NCBI GenBank assembly: GCA_029961745.1
Contig: CP124680.1
Coordinates: 3,906,001-3,970,000 of the forward strand
Direction: 5' to 3'
From: Nocardioides sp. L-11A
GTDB taxonomy: Bacteria > Actinomycetota > Actinomycetes > Propionibacteriales > Nocardioidaceae
DNA length: 64,000 nt
In this document: positions 43,375 through 52,046 of the stretch, piece after piece
Numbering within the stretch: the stretch's first letter is position 1
Layout: each line of letters starts with the position of its first letter
The notes under the pieces: generated by a model
The model's database searches: none
What the model saw: only the letters and a program-made list of their open reading frames with translations
Told to the model about the DNA's origin: nothing
Position numbers and translations under genes: made by a program

Positions 43375-44166
43375 TCAGCGCCCCGCGCGGGTGAGCAGGG
43401 CCCCGGCGACCTCGCGGTAGGCCTCGGCGCCCTTGCTCGTGCGGCTGGTCGCGAGGATCGAACGGCCCGCGGCGGGCGCCTCGGCGAACTTGATCGTCTT
43501 GGGGATCGGTGGCCCGACGACCACGAGGTCGTAGGTCTCCGCGATGGTGTCGAGCACGGCCCGTGCATGGTTGGTCCGGCCGTCGTACAGCGTCGGCAGC
43601 ACGCCCCACACGGCGAGCTCGCGGTTGGTGAAGCGGCGTACGTCGTGCACGGTGTCGAGGAGCTGGCCCACCCCGCGGTGCGACAGGGTCTCGCACTGGA
43701 GCGGGATGAGGACGCCCTCGGCCGCGGTGAGCGCGGCGACGGTGAGCACGCCGAGCGACGGCGGGCAGTCGAGCAGCACCCAGTCGTAGCTCCGGCCGCT
43801 CCCGCGCAGGTCCTCCAGCACCCCGCGCAGGACGTGCTCGCGACCGGTGCGCGTCAGCAGGTCCGCCTCCGCGCGGGCGAGCTCGATCGTGGCGGGCAGC
43901 AGGTCGACCCCGTCGTCGGTCTCGAGGATCACCTCCGCGACCGCGGTGCCCTTGGTCAGCACGTGGTGGACCGACAGCTCGAGGTCCTCGGGGTCGATGC
44001 CCAGCGAGAAGGTCAGGCAGGCCTGCGGGTCGAGGTCGACCAGCAGCACCGACTGCTCCCGCTCCGCGAGGGCCGCGCCGATCGAGGCGACGCTGGTGGT
44101 CTTCGCGACGCCGCCCTTCTGGTTGGCGACAGCGAGGATCGTGGGGGGAGCGGGCACGCTGTTCAT
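43375..44166 (-). CDS. ParA-family ATPase
   Basis: The 263-residue protein has the deviant Walker A KGGVAKTT near residue 17 and Walker A' VLLVDLDPQACLT, then WVLLDCPPSLG (Walker B). It lacks an N-terminal helix-turn-helix and has no ParB partner here, so it is not the main chromosomal ParA. Orphan ParA proteins position cargo such as cell-pole or envelope complexes. It is divergent from the SDR gene and upstream of the transpeptidase. The start at MNSVPAPP follows a GGGGG ribosome site. Confidence 0.85.
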   Translation of the reverse strand: MNSVPAPPTILAVANQKGGVAKTTSVASIGAALAEREQSVLLVDLDPQACLTFSLGIDPEDLELSVHHVLTKGTAVAEVILETDDGVDLLPATIELARAEADLLTRTGREHVLRGVLEDLRGSGRSYDWVLLDCPPSLGVLTVAALTAAEGVLIPLQCETLSHRGVGQLLDTVHDVRRFTNRELAVWGVLPTLYDGRTNHARAVLDTIAETYDLVVVGPPIPKTIKFAEAPAAGRSILATSRTSKGAEAYREVAGALLTRAGR

Positions 44167-44235
44167 CGCCCCCATCATGCCGGATGGGCCACGGCGCGTC
44201 CCCGCGCCGGGCCCGCGGTTCCCTAGTCTTGCGGC

Positions 44236-44997
44236 ATGCCCACCGCCCTCGTCACCGGCGCGACCGCCGGCATCGGCCTGGAGTTCGCCCGCCAGCTCGC
44301 CGCCCGTGGCCAGGACCTGGTCCTCGTGGCCCGCGACGAGACGCGGCTCGCGTCCGTCGCCGCGCAGCTCCGGTCGTCGTACGGCGTGGGGGTGGAGGTG
44401 CTCCCCGCCGACCTGACCGCGCCCGACGCGCTGGCCCGGGTCGAGGCCCGGCTGGCCGACCGCGGCGCGCCGATCGACCTGCTCGTCAACAACGCCGGGT
44501 TCGGGCTGAAGGAGCGCTTCCTCGACAACCCGGTCGACGTCGAGCAGGCCCAGCAGGACGTCCTGGTCCGGGCCGTGCTCCGGCTCTCCCACGCGGCGCT
44601 CGGCGGCATGGTCGAGCGCGGCCGGGGCGGGGTGATCAACGTGTCGAGCGTGGCCGCCTTCCTCCCCCGCGGCACCTACAGCGCGGCGAAGGCGTGGGTG
44701 AACTCGTTCAGCGCCTGGGCCCACCAGGAGTACGCCGGGCGGGGTGTCACCGTGATGGCACTGTGCCCCGGCTTCGTGCGGACCGAGTTCCACCAGCGCC
44801 TCGGCATCGACCGCGACGCCTCCGCCCCCCGGCTGCTCTGGCTCGAGGCCGACCGGCTGGTCCGCGACGCCCTCGCCGACTTCGACCGCGGCCGCGCGAT
44901 GTCGATCCCGTCGAAGCGCTACAAGACCATCGTCACCGCCAGCCGCCTGGCACCCCGCCCGCTCCTCCAGCGCCTCCAGTCCCTCGGTCGCAAGTGA
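44236..44997 (+). CDS. Short-chain dehydrogenase/reductase
   Basis: The 253-residue classical SDR has cofactor loop TGATAGIG (7-14), NNAG (85-88), catalytic Ser138, Tyr148 and Lys152 (VSSVAAF; TYSAAK), and LCPGFVRTEFH after. Arg at the end of strand 2 (VARDE) favours NADPH. Substrate unknown. Its stop is 1 nt upstream of a repeat-rich intergenic stretch. Confidence 0.87.
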   Translation: MPTALVTGATAGIGLEFARQLAARGQDLVLVARDETRLASVAAQLRSSYGVGVEVLPADLTAPDALARVEARLADRGAPIDLLVNNAGFGLKERFLDNPVDVEQAQQDVLVRAVLRLSHAALGGMVERGRGGVINVSSVAAFLPRGTYSAAKAWVNSFSAWAHQEYAGRGVTVMALCPGFVRTEFHQRLGIDRDASAPRLLWLEADRLVRDALADFDRGRAMSIPSKRYKTIVTASRLAPRPLLQRLQSLGRK

Positions 44998-44998
44998 C

Positions 44999-45116
44999 GT
45001 TGAGTTGCCGCTTCCTCACCATCGAGTTGCCCCGTCCTCGTAGTCGAGATGCCACCTGAGCGACAACTCAACAGTCGGAAAGCGGCAAGTCAACGGCGAG
45101 GAAGCGGCAACTCAAC
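44999..45116. repeat. REP-like inverted repeats GTTGAGTTGCCGCTTCCTC
   Basis: A perfect 19-bp inverted repeat (44999-45017 and 45098-45116) encloses further partial copies: GAGTTGCC at 45024, CAACTCAAC at 45064 and AGCGGCAAGTCAAC at 45081. The cluster fills the gap between the convergent SDR and MarC genes. It resembles REP/BIME-type intergenic elements and could also fold into a transcript-end structure. Confidence 0.7.
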
Positions 45117-45118
45117 AC

Positions 45119-45727
45119 TCAGCCCTCACCGGCGATGAACGCCCGCACGGCGTCGGCGACCAACTGGACGGCGATGGCGGAGAGCAGAAGTCCCGCGATC
45201 CGGGTGACGAGCAGGACGCCACCCTCACGGATCAGGCGCAGGATGGGCAGCGAGTACCGCATCGCGGCCCACAGCGCGAGGTGGACACCGATGACGCCGA
45301 GCGCGACCGCGACGCCGTCGCCCCAGGTGTCGATGTCCTGGACGAAGAGCATGGTGGCGACGATGGCGCCGGGACCGGCGAGCAGCGGGGTGCCGAGCGG
45401 CACCAGGGCGATATTGGCGTCGGTGGAGGCCGTCATCGCCTCCTCCTTGCCGGTCAGCAGCTCGAGGGCGACCAGGAGCAGCAGCAGGCCGCCGGCGCAC
45501 TGCAGGGCGGGCAGCGAGATGTGCAGGTAGTTGAGGATCTGCTGGCCGAAGAACGCGAACAGCGTGATCACCAGGAAGGACACCGCCACGGCCTGCCAGG
45601 CGGCGCGGCGGGCGGTGGCGGGGCTGCGTCCCGCGGTCAGGGACAGGAAGATCGGCACGGTGCCGACCGGGTCCATGATCACGAAGAGGGTCACGAAGAC
45701 CTCGACGAGCAGGACGTACTCGATCAC
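45119..45727 (-). CDS. MarC-family integral membrane protein
   Basis: The 202-residue protein has six membrane helices. Family signatures are VIMDPVGTVPIFLSLT in helix 1 and its echo VPLGTPLLAGPGAI in the second half. Function of the family is unresolved (the link to multidrug resistance was withdrawn). The GTG start overlaps the PHP gene's stop (GTGA). Confidence 0.85.
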   Translation of the reverse strand: MIEYVLLVEVFVTLFVIMDPVGTVPIFLSLTAGRSPATARRAAWQAVAVSFLVITLFAFFGQQILNYLHISLPALQCAGGLLLLLVALELLTGKEEAMTASTDANIALVPLGTPLLAGPGAIVATMLFVQDIDTWGDGVAVALGVIGVHLALWAAMRYSLPILRLIREGGVLLVTRIAGLLLSAIAVQLVADAVRAFIAGEG

Positions 45728-46596
45728 CGGCGCCGCCCTCCGACCAGGGCCGTCGGGGAGCCGAGGGCGGCGGCCCGTTCGAGGATCCGGTCCAGCTGGG
45801 CCGGGGCGGTCGTCTCGCTGCCGAGGTCGTGACCGGTCTTGCCGGTGCCGTGGTGGTCGCTGGAGCCGGTGACGACCAGACCGAGCCGGCCGGCGATCGC
45901 CCGCAGCCCGGACCGGGCCTGCCGGTCGTGGTCGAGATGGTCGACCTCGATGCCGCCGAGCCCGGCGTCGGCCAGCTCCGCGAAGGCCGTCTCGTCGAGC
46001 ACCCCCGCGGAGGCCCGACCCCACGGGTGGGCGACGACGGCGACCCCGCCGGCCCCGGCGACCAGGCCGAGCATCGCGACCAGGTCGGCGGCGTACCTGT
46101 CGACGAAGGCCGGGCCGCCGTCGTACAGGTAGCGGGCGAAGGCCTCGTCGCGGTCGCGGACGGCGCCGAGCCGCACCAGCAGGTCGGCGACATGGGGCCG
46201 GCCGGTCACCTGGTTGTCCGGGCTGACCTCGGCCAGCGCCTCCTGCGTGACCGGGATGCCGAGCTCGCGCAGCCGGGCGAGCATGGCCGGGACCCGGTCC
46301 TCACGGCCCGCCACGATCCGGCCGAGCTCGGCCCGCAGCGCCGGCTCGTCGGGGTCGGGGAGATAGGCCAGCAGATGCACGCCGGCGCCGCGGTAGCGGG
46401 TGCTGACCTCGATCCCGCGCACCAGGCCGACCCCGGCCTCCTCGGCCGCGGTGGCGGCCTCGGCCCAACCCGCGGTGGTGTCGTGGTCGGTGAGGGCGAG
46501 GACCTCGAGCCCGGCCGCCGCCGCGGCGCGCACCAGGTCGGCGGGCGACGCGGTGCCGTCGCTGACGCTGGAGTGGGTGTGGAGGTCGATCGTCAC
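45724..46596 (-). CDS. PHP-domain phosphoesterase
   Basis: The 290-residue metal-dependent phosphatase begins MTIDLHTHSSVSDG, with metal ligands HTH and later TDHDT, GIEVS, VVAHPWG and SSDHHG. The type matches YciV/TrpH-like enzymes acting on nucleoside 3',5'-bisphosphates and short 5'-phosphate oligonucleotides. It is coupled to MarC by GTGA. The PHP - MarC - DUF6758 neighbourhood recurs in actinobacteria. Confidence 0.87.
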   Translation of the reverse strand: MTIDLHTHSSVSDGTASPADLVRAAAAAGLEVLALTDHDTTAGWAEAATAAEEAGVGLVRGIEVSTRYRGAGVHLLAYLPDPDEPALRAELGRIVAGREDRVPAMLARLRELGIPVTQEALAEVSPDNQVTGRPHVADLLVRLGAVRDRDEAFARYLYDGGPAFVDRYAADLVAMLGLVAGAGGVAVVAHPWGRASAGVLDETAFAELADAGLGGIEVDHLDHDRQARSGLRAIAGRLGLVVTGSSDHHGTGKTGHDLGSETTAPAQLDRILERAAALGSPTALVGGRRR

Positions 46597-46631
46597 CGTA
46601 CGAGGTTAGTGCCCGCGGCGGCCCCGCCCGG

Positions 46632-48332
46632 TCAGGCCGCGACCTCGACCTGCTCGGCCGACCGGTCCGCGGCGGCCGCCGTGACGGGCGGCAGCGGACG
46701 GGCCACCGGTACGCCGACCTCGCGGGTCTTCGGCGTGACCAGATAGGCGACCAGCACGGCCGCACCGATCCGGGGCAGGTCGGCCAGCGAGCGGTAGGTC
46801 AGGTGCAGGGGCTCGCAGCGCGGGGAGAACTTGGCCTTGAAGGCGTGCAGCGAGGCGAACCCGTAGAGCGGCTCCAGGATCCGCGCCGAGCGCTCCAGGC
46901 CGCGCTGCAGCCGGCCCTCCGGCTCACCCGTGCTGCGGGCCAGCGGCGCCGCCGACAGCGACACGACCCGCGCTCCCTCCTCCTTGAAGGCCAGGCACGA
47001 CTCGGCGATGAGGAACTCGATGACCGGCCGGAAGCCGTCCTCCGGGCGGCGCATGAGGTCCAGGGTCCAGCCGTCCACCCGGCCCTCGCCGCCGTGGACC
47101 GGCAGCCAGGAGAGGAAGCCGTGCACCCGGTCGTCGGCGTCCAGGGCCAGCGCGACCCGCACCCGCGGGTCCATCGCGTGGTCGACGCCACCGAGCGTGA
47201 AGCCGAGCTCGGGCGTCCGCTGGCGCCGCAGCCACCCGTCGCTGATCGCGCGGACCTGCGCGACGACGTCCGGGGCGGCATCGGCGAGGACGACGAGCTC
47301 GAAGCGGATGCCGTCGCGGGTGGCACGGTTGCGCGCCGTACGGATGTCCTGCCAGCGCTTGCCGCGGAACTCCAGCTCGGGCAGGTCGAGCAGGGTGTCC
47401 TCCCCGACCTGCAGGCTGCGCCCGCCGATGGCCCGGGCGAGCGGCCCGCTGACCGCGAAGTGGCTGGGGATGAGGTGCTCGTCGGCGCAGAAGGCGGCGA
47501 ACGCGGACGGGGCGCGGTCGCGCCAGCCGGCGGTGCCGACCGGGTCGCCGAGGGCGAGCGCGACGCCGAGATGGCGGCGGTAGGCGACATAGCCCTCGCC
47601 CCGCGGGTCGTAGAGATAGCGCACTCCGGGCCACGTGGTCATCCAGGAGAGGGAGCCGCCGCCCTCGCGCTGCAGGTGGGCGACCGCGCGGTCGCGGTTG
47701 ACGACGGGACGGCGCCGGGGGCCGATCAGGGAGCCGATCAGCAGGCCGCCGGCGACCGCGACCAGGTGGACGACGTCGGCGAGGTGCCCGACGACGAGGA
47801 GCGAGAGGACGGCGTAGCCGACCAGTCCGGCCCGCAGGATGCGGCGCGGGGCGGTGCTCAGGAAGGCCGTCATGGCCGCACCGACGGCCAGCGCGCCACC
47901 GGAGGGACCCACGTCCATCGCCTGCCGGAGGGAGGCCGGCCCGGCGGCCAGGATCAGCGCGCTGGCGACGACCACGCTGCCGACCTGGGTGCCCAGCCAG
48001 AGCAGGGCGGTGCGCAGGGTGCCGAGACGGGTCTCGGCATAGCCGACGCAGAGCCCGAAGCTGAGCAGGACGGGGAGATAGCACCAGGGCTCGATCGCCA
48101 GCAGCGGTCCGGTGAACAGCGTCCACCAGTGGCCGGCCTGCAGCGCTCCCGGCCCGTAGGCGAGGGAGCGCCCCCACCCGTGGTCGAGGGCGCCGCTGGT
48201 GAGGGCGCCGGTGCCGATGCCCATGGCGACGATGAGGAGCAGACCGGCGACGGTGAACGGCCGCCGGCGGACCGCGGCGAAGCGACGCGGTGCGGGGTAC
48301 GACGCGCGGGCGGTGGCTTCGTTGGCTGACAT
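46632..48332 (-). CDS. Rhomboid-like membrane domain fused to a lysyltransferase-like (DUF2156) domain
   Basis: The 566-residue protein. Residues about 25-205 form a six-helix rhomboid-like domain: GHWWTLFTGP, Ser144 in VGPSGGAL and His189 in VVHLVAVAGG, positions that match the rhomboid Ser-His pair. Residues about 225-530 are the DUF2156/MprF-C acyltransferase (GGSLSWMTTWPG; FRGKRWQDIRTARNRA; DLMRRPEDGFRPV; FASLHAFKAKF), which adds an amino acid to phosphatidylglycerol in relatives. A longer paralogue lies at 59465-61558. Whether the Ser-His pair is proteolytic is unproven. Confidence 0.8.
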   Translation of the reverse strand: MSANEATARASYPAPRRFAAVRRRPFTVAGLLLIVAMGIGTGALTSGALDHGWGRSLAYGPGALQAGHWWTLFTGPLLAIEPWCYLPVLLSFGLCVGYAETRLGTLRTALLWLGTQVGSVVVASALILAAGPASLRQAMDVGPSGGALAVGAAMTAFLSTAPRRILRAGLVGYAVLSLLVVGHLADVVHLVAVAGGLLIGSLIGPRRRPVVNRDRAVAHLQREGGGSLSWMTTWPGVRYLYDPRGEGYVAYRRHLGVALALGDPVGTAGWRDRAPSAFAAFCADEHLIPSHFAVSGPLARAIGGRSLQVGEDTLLDLPELEFRGKRWQDIRTARNRATRDGIRFELVVLADAAPDVVAQVRAISDGWLRRQRTPELGFTLGGVDHAMDPRVRVALALDADDRVHGFLSWLPVHGGEGRVDGWTLDLMRRPEDGFRPVIEFLIAESCLAFKEEGARVVSLSAAPLARSTGEPEGRLQRGLERSARILEPLYGFASLHAFKAKFSPRCEPLHLTYRSLADLPRIGAAVLVAYLVTPKTREVGVPVARPLPPVTAAAADRSAEQVEVAA

Positions 48333-48407
48333 GCCTCCAGCCTCGCCGCGCACGGCGGCCGGGTCAGTAGCGCACCGACCCGACCTGGGGTAGTGCGTGC
48401 ACCACCC

Positions 48408-49103
48408 TCACCAGGAGGGCGCGGGCCCCCCGAACGGCAGCGCGACCAGCTGTGGGCCGGTGGCGGAGATGTCGCGGAGGATCCAGTCGTCGCGCAGCAG
48501 CAGGATCGCGGAGGCGGGACGCAGGATCAGCCACAGCCACCGGCCGCCCGCCTCGCCGGCGAGCACCGACCGGTCCCACTCCCCCGGCGCGGCGCTCACC
48601 GAGACCGGCCACAGCCCGACGGGGTACTGGTCGACGCGCACCCGGACCGGCGCCGGGCCGTCACCGACCTCGTGGCCGGGGTCGAGGCGCCCGTCGTCGG
48701 GGGCCGACAGGCCGGCGACCCGCGCCCCGAAACCGGTGCCGGGCTCCTCGCTGATCACCATCACGTCGACCGGTCCGTCGAGCTGGCTGGTCCCGGAGAC
48801 GCAGGCCATCGTGGCGTGCGCGGTGTCGCCCTCCGCGACCACGGCAGCGAAGTCGCTCACCGTCCAGCCCGGCCCGAGCGGCCAGGGCAGGAAGGTGGGG
48901 AAGAGCGGCCCGACCCGGAGCAGGTGGGCCGCGAACTCGTCGTACGACGACGCGACCGGACGCCAGAGCGGGACGACGATCCCGTGGTCGGGGCACGACC
49001 AGCGTCCGTCGCCGACCTCGGCCACCGGCGCCGGGCAGCGCGGGCACTCCACGCGCACCCCGTCGGGGCCGCGGCGTGGCGCTCCGGGCTGATCGGTCGG
49101 CAT
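48408..49103 (-). CDS. DUF6758-type protein
   Basis: The 231-residue protein. The N-terminus has two CxxC-like pairs (VECPRCPAP; WSCPDHGIV) suggesting a small zinc ribbon. The rest holds family segments FLPWPLGPGWTV, SEEPGTGFGARVAGL and GGRWLWLILRPASAILLL. Function unknown. The ATG was preferred to the GTG three codons upstream. Confidence 0.7.
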   Translation of the reverse strand: MPTDQPGAPRRGPDGVRVECPRCPAPVAEVGDGRWSCPDHGIVVPLWRPVASSYDEFAAHLLRVGPLFPTFLPWPLGPGWTVSDFAAVVAEGDTAHATMACVSGTSQLDGPVDVMVISEEPGTGFGARVAGLSAPDDGRLDPGHEVGDGPAPVRVRVDQYPVGLWPVSVSAAPGEWDRSVLAGEAGGRWLWLILRPASAILLLRDDWILRDISATGPQLVALPFGGPAPSW

Positions 49104-49167
49104 GTCCGACACCGTCCTGCGCCACCGGCCGGTTCGTCAAGCACCCGCGGCGGGACGGGCGGACGAC

Positions 49168-49728
49168 TCAGCTGTTCCAGCGCAGCAGGACGGGCGTCTC
49201 CCGCTCGTGTCCGAGCTCGGAGAGCGTGGCGGTGTCGAGACGGAACAGCCGCCCGTCGGCCACGGGCAGGCCGAGCCACCGGGCGGCCAGCGCCCGCAGC
49301 ACGTGCCCGTGGGCGACCACCAGGACCGGGCCGGTGGCGGCCCGGATCCGGGCCACGACCCGGTCGCAGCGCGCGGCGACGGCCGTGGCCGGCTCGCCGC
49401 CCGGCGCGGGATGCGTCCAGACCGTCCAGCCGGGCACCTGCTCGCGGATCTCCGCGGTGGTGCGGCCCTCGTAGTCGCCGTACCCCCACTCCCGGAGGTC
49501 GTCGCAGACCTCCGCGTCGGGGAAGCCCGCGAGCTCGGCGGTGCGCCGCGCACGCCGCAGAGGGCTGGTGAGCACCTCGGCGACGTCGGTCCCGGCGAGC
49601 CGGGCGGCGAGCCCGCGCGCCACCTCCTCACCCTCGGGGAGCAGCGGCAGGTCGGTCCGGGAGGTGTGCCGTCCCGCGATGCTCCACTCCGTCGCGCCGT
49701 GGCGGGCCAGGAACGCGGAGTCGGCCAT
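49168..49728 (-). CDS. Histidine phosphatase family protein
   Basis: The 186-residue enzyme of the phosphoglycerate mutase-like fold has RHG at 9-11 with catalytic His10, the second catalytic region VVAHGHVLRALAARWL, and DLREWGYGDYEG. It probably dephosphorylates a small molecule or phosphosugar; members are called acid phosphatase, CobC or Gpm-like. It is divergent from the MFS gene. Confidence 0.85.
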   Translation of the reverse strand: MADSAFLARHGATEWSIAGRHTSRTDLPLLPEGEEVARGLAARLAGTDVAEVLTSPLRRARRTAELAGFPDAEVCDDLREWGYGDYEGRTTAEIREQVPGWTVWTHPAPGGEPATAVAARCDRVVARIRAATGPVLVVAHGHVLRALAARWLGLPVADGRLFRLDTATLSELGHERETPVLLRWNS

Positions 49729-49783
49729 GGGGACATCCTGCCAGTCGCGCCCGCGTCGACCTCGGCGGTGGCAGGATCCCGCC

Positions 49784-50962
49784 ATGCCCCCGACCGACTC
49801 CCTGACCCGGTACCGGCTCGCCGTCGCGCTCGGCTTCGCCACCCAGGGCTTCGTCTTCATCGGACTCACCACCCGCCTGCCCGACCTCAAGGACCGGTGG
49901 GACCTGTCCGAGCTGGCCATCTCGGGGGTGCTGCTGGCGATCGTGCTGCTCGCCGGGGCCGGGTCCGTGCTCGCGGAGCGGCTCGCGGCCCGTACCGCGA
50001 GCGCGCGGGTGCTGCGGACCGGGCTGGTCCTCGTCGCCGGCGGCTCGGCCCTGATGCTCGCCGCACCGGTGTGGGCGGCGTTCCTCCTCGGCATCGCCGG
50101 GTACGGCGTCGGGCTGGGCATGGTCGACGCGACCTCCAACATGCAGGCGGTCGCCCTGGAGCGGCGCTACGGCCGCACCATCCTGCCGAGCTTCCACGGC
50201 GGCTGGACCTTCGGCGGTCTCCTGGGAGCGGCGGTCACCCTCGCGACCGCGGACCTCGACCTGTCCTGGACCGCCCTGGTCGCACTGGTGCCCCTGCTCG
50301 CCGCGGCCGCCGCCTTCCTGCCCCGCGACCCCGGTACCGACGGCTCGGGTGGCGCTGCCGGCACCACGGGGCCGGCGATCCCCTGGCGGCCGATCCTGAT
50401 GGTCGGCCTCGGGATGGTCGTCTTCTACATGGTCGACACCGCCGCGCAGACCTGGGGCGCGGTCTACCTCGACGAGGTGGTCGACGCGCCGTCGCGCTGG
50501 GTGGCACTGGCGACGCTGCCCTACCTCCTGGCGAGCCTGGTGGTGCGCCTGGCCGGCGACACGCTCGTCGAGCGGTACGGCGTCACGCCGGTCCTGCGCA
50601 TCGGCGCGGTGGTCGCGTGCGGCGGCCTGGTCGTGGTCACGGCCGCCCCCACCTGGCCGGTCGCCGTCCTGGGCTTCACCCTGACCGGCGCGGGCATCTC
50701 CGTAGTGGCGCCACTGAGCTTCTCCGCCGCGGCCCGGATCGCCGGCGGCTCGGTCGAGCGGGTGGACGCGGTGATCGCGCGGTTCAACCAGTTCAACTAC
50801 GTCGGCGGCCTGCTCGGCGCGGTGCTGACCGGGGTCGTCGGGCACGACGAGCTGCGGTTCGGCTTCGTGGTCCCGATGGTGCTGGTGCTGACCCTGCTCC
50901 CCCTGGCCCGCTGGTTCGCCGTCCGCGACGTCGCGGTGATCCGTCAGGACGACCCGACGTAG
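49784..50962 (+). CDS. MFS transporter, 12 helices
   Basis: The 392-residue protein has two six-helix halves and a Gly/Ser-rich central loop (about 186-202). Helix 4-5 motif GIAGYGVGLGMVDATSNMQAV and FHGGWTFGGLLGAA match the fucose/YbjJ-like MFS branch. Substrate unknown. Confidence 0.82.
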   Translation: MPPTDSLTRYRLAVALGFATQGFVFIGLTTRLPDLKDRWDLSELAISGVLLAIVLLAGAGSVLAERLAARTASARVLRTGLVLVAGGSALMLAAPVWAAFLLGIAGYGVGLGMVDATSNMQAVALERRYGRTILPSFHGGWTFGGLLGAAVTLATADLDLSWTALVALVPLLAAAAAFLPRDPGTDGSGGAAGTTGPAIPWRPILMVGLGMVVFYMVDTAAQTWGAVYLDEVVDAPSRWVALATLPYLLASLVVRLAGDTLVERYGVTPVLRIGAVVACGGLVVVTAAPTWPVAVLGFTLTGAGISVVAPLSFSAAARIAGGSVERVDAVIARFNQFNYVGGLLGAVLTGVVGHDELRFGFVVPMVLVLTLLPLARWFAVRDVAVIRQDDPT

Positions 50963-51048
50963 CGACCCATGGTCCACAGGCCGGGGGTTTCCTCTGGATC
51001 AGGACGGACGATCGTGCTCTCATGGAGGCGCGGGCCCGGAAGCCGCCC

Positions 51049-51396
51049 CTAGGGACGCTTAGCGGGGCCCGTTCTTCGTGTCCGCGTCGAGATCGGCGAC
51101 GACCGGATCTGCCACCGTAGGTCGCCAACCGTCCCCACTGCTGGGTGACGATCCGCGGATCGCGCGACGACGACCGGGACATCCAAGCTGGCGATGACCT
51201 GGACGACCCGCGCCCGCTGGCGATCCGTCAACGTGAAGTGCACCCGACGGTGGCCGGTCGACACCAAGGCCCGCATGGCCTGTCGAGCAGCAGAAGGCTC
51301 CGACGGTGCGATCGCAACGGCGACCAGCAGGAACGAGCGCGCCTTGGTCTCGTCGACGAAGACGTGCGCTCCCGACGGAAGAGGTGGCTGCACCAC
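51049..51396 (-). pseudogene. Truncated DUF3800-like protein remnant
   Basis: A 115-codon frame. Residues about 10-75 (HVFVDETKARSFLLVAVAI; STGHRRVHFTLTDRQRAR; LDVPVVVAR) match the start of a common actinobacterial protein of about 200 residues with a nuclease-like DUF3800 fold. After VVVAR the similarity ends and the translation becomes Arg/Ser/Pro-rich with no family features. This is most likely a gene remnant broken by a frameshift or deletion. It fills much of the 500-nt gap between the MFS and the next membrane-protein gene. Confidence 0.5.
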
Positions 51397-51464
51397 TCCA
51401 GCCGAGCAGCAGCGACCGACCTCCGCGTCCAGCTATCCACAGCGCCGCTGGGACGAGGCCGAGG

Positions 51465-52043
51465 TCAGTGCCGCACGGTCGGGCGGCACACCCGGCACGT
51501 GGCGAGGTGCGCGTTGTCCTCGCCGACCGGGGCGAGGTCGTCGCGGTGCGCGATCAGCGCGCAGTCGCGCCGGTGCATGGTGGTGCCGCCGCCGGCGACC
51601 ACCGGGATCGCCCCCACGTCGAGGCCCTGGGCATCGGTGCGGGCCGTCGTCGCGGTGACCTCGGCCAGCACGAGCAGGGTGTCGGCGAGCCGTTTGGACG
51701 ACTCGCGCCCGTCGGCGGCGATCCGGGCCAGCCACGCGCCGAAGTAGAGGAAGCCGCCGACGAAGGTCAGGCCCAGCCCGAGCATGCCGCCGGAGACGAC
51801 ATAGGACATCTGGTCCCACTGGTAGGGCGTGTTGGCGGCGCCGTACCAGCCCAGGATGATGACCACGATCCCGAGCGGCAGCATGATCGCGCCCGCCCAG
51901 AACAGCACGACCTGGAGCAGGGCGTAGTGGTTGTCCTTCAGGGGCGCGACACCGGAGCGGCCGGCGCCGGTCAGTTCTCCGGCCCGGGGCAGCCCCAAGG
52001 ACCGGGCGGAGCGGCTGCTCGGGGGCGTGGCGGCTGTGGTCAT
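51465..52043 (-). CDS. Membrane protein with two helices, unknown
   Basis: The 192-residue protein has a cytoplasmic Pro/Arg-rich N-tail, two helices (about 42-66 and 82-104), and a C-terminal region with His/Cys pairs (MHRRDCALIAHRDDL; HLATCRVCRPTVRH) that could bind zinc. I do not recognise the family. It follows a large envelope protein by 3 nt and probably belongs to the same operon as the ABC importer. Confidence 0.7.
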   Translation of the reverse strand: MTTAATPPSSRSARSLGLPRAGELTGAGRSGVAPLKDNHYALLQVVLFWAGAIMLPLGIVVIILGWYGAANTPYQWDQMSYVVSGGMLGLGLTFVGGFLYFGAWLARIAADGRESSKRLADTLLVLAEVTATTARTDAQGLDVGAIPVVAGGGTTMHRRDCALIAHRDDLAPVGEDNAHLATCRVCRPTVRH

Positions 52044-52046
52044 GGC

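Noticed and set aside
44999-45116. Ends of an insertion sequence
   Set aside because: No transposase frame lies between the inverted repeats (only 80 nt) and no target duplication is seen.
51428-51440. TATCCACAG, resembling a DnaA box
   Set aside because: Isolated copy, and no dnaA, dnaN or cluster of boxes lies in the window.
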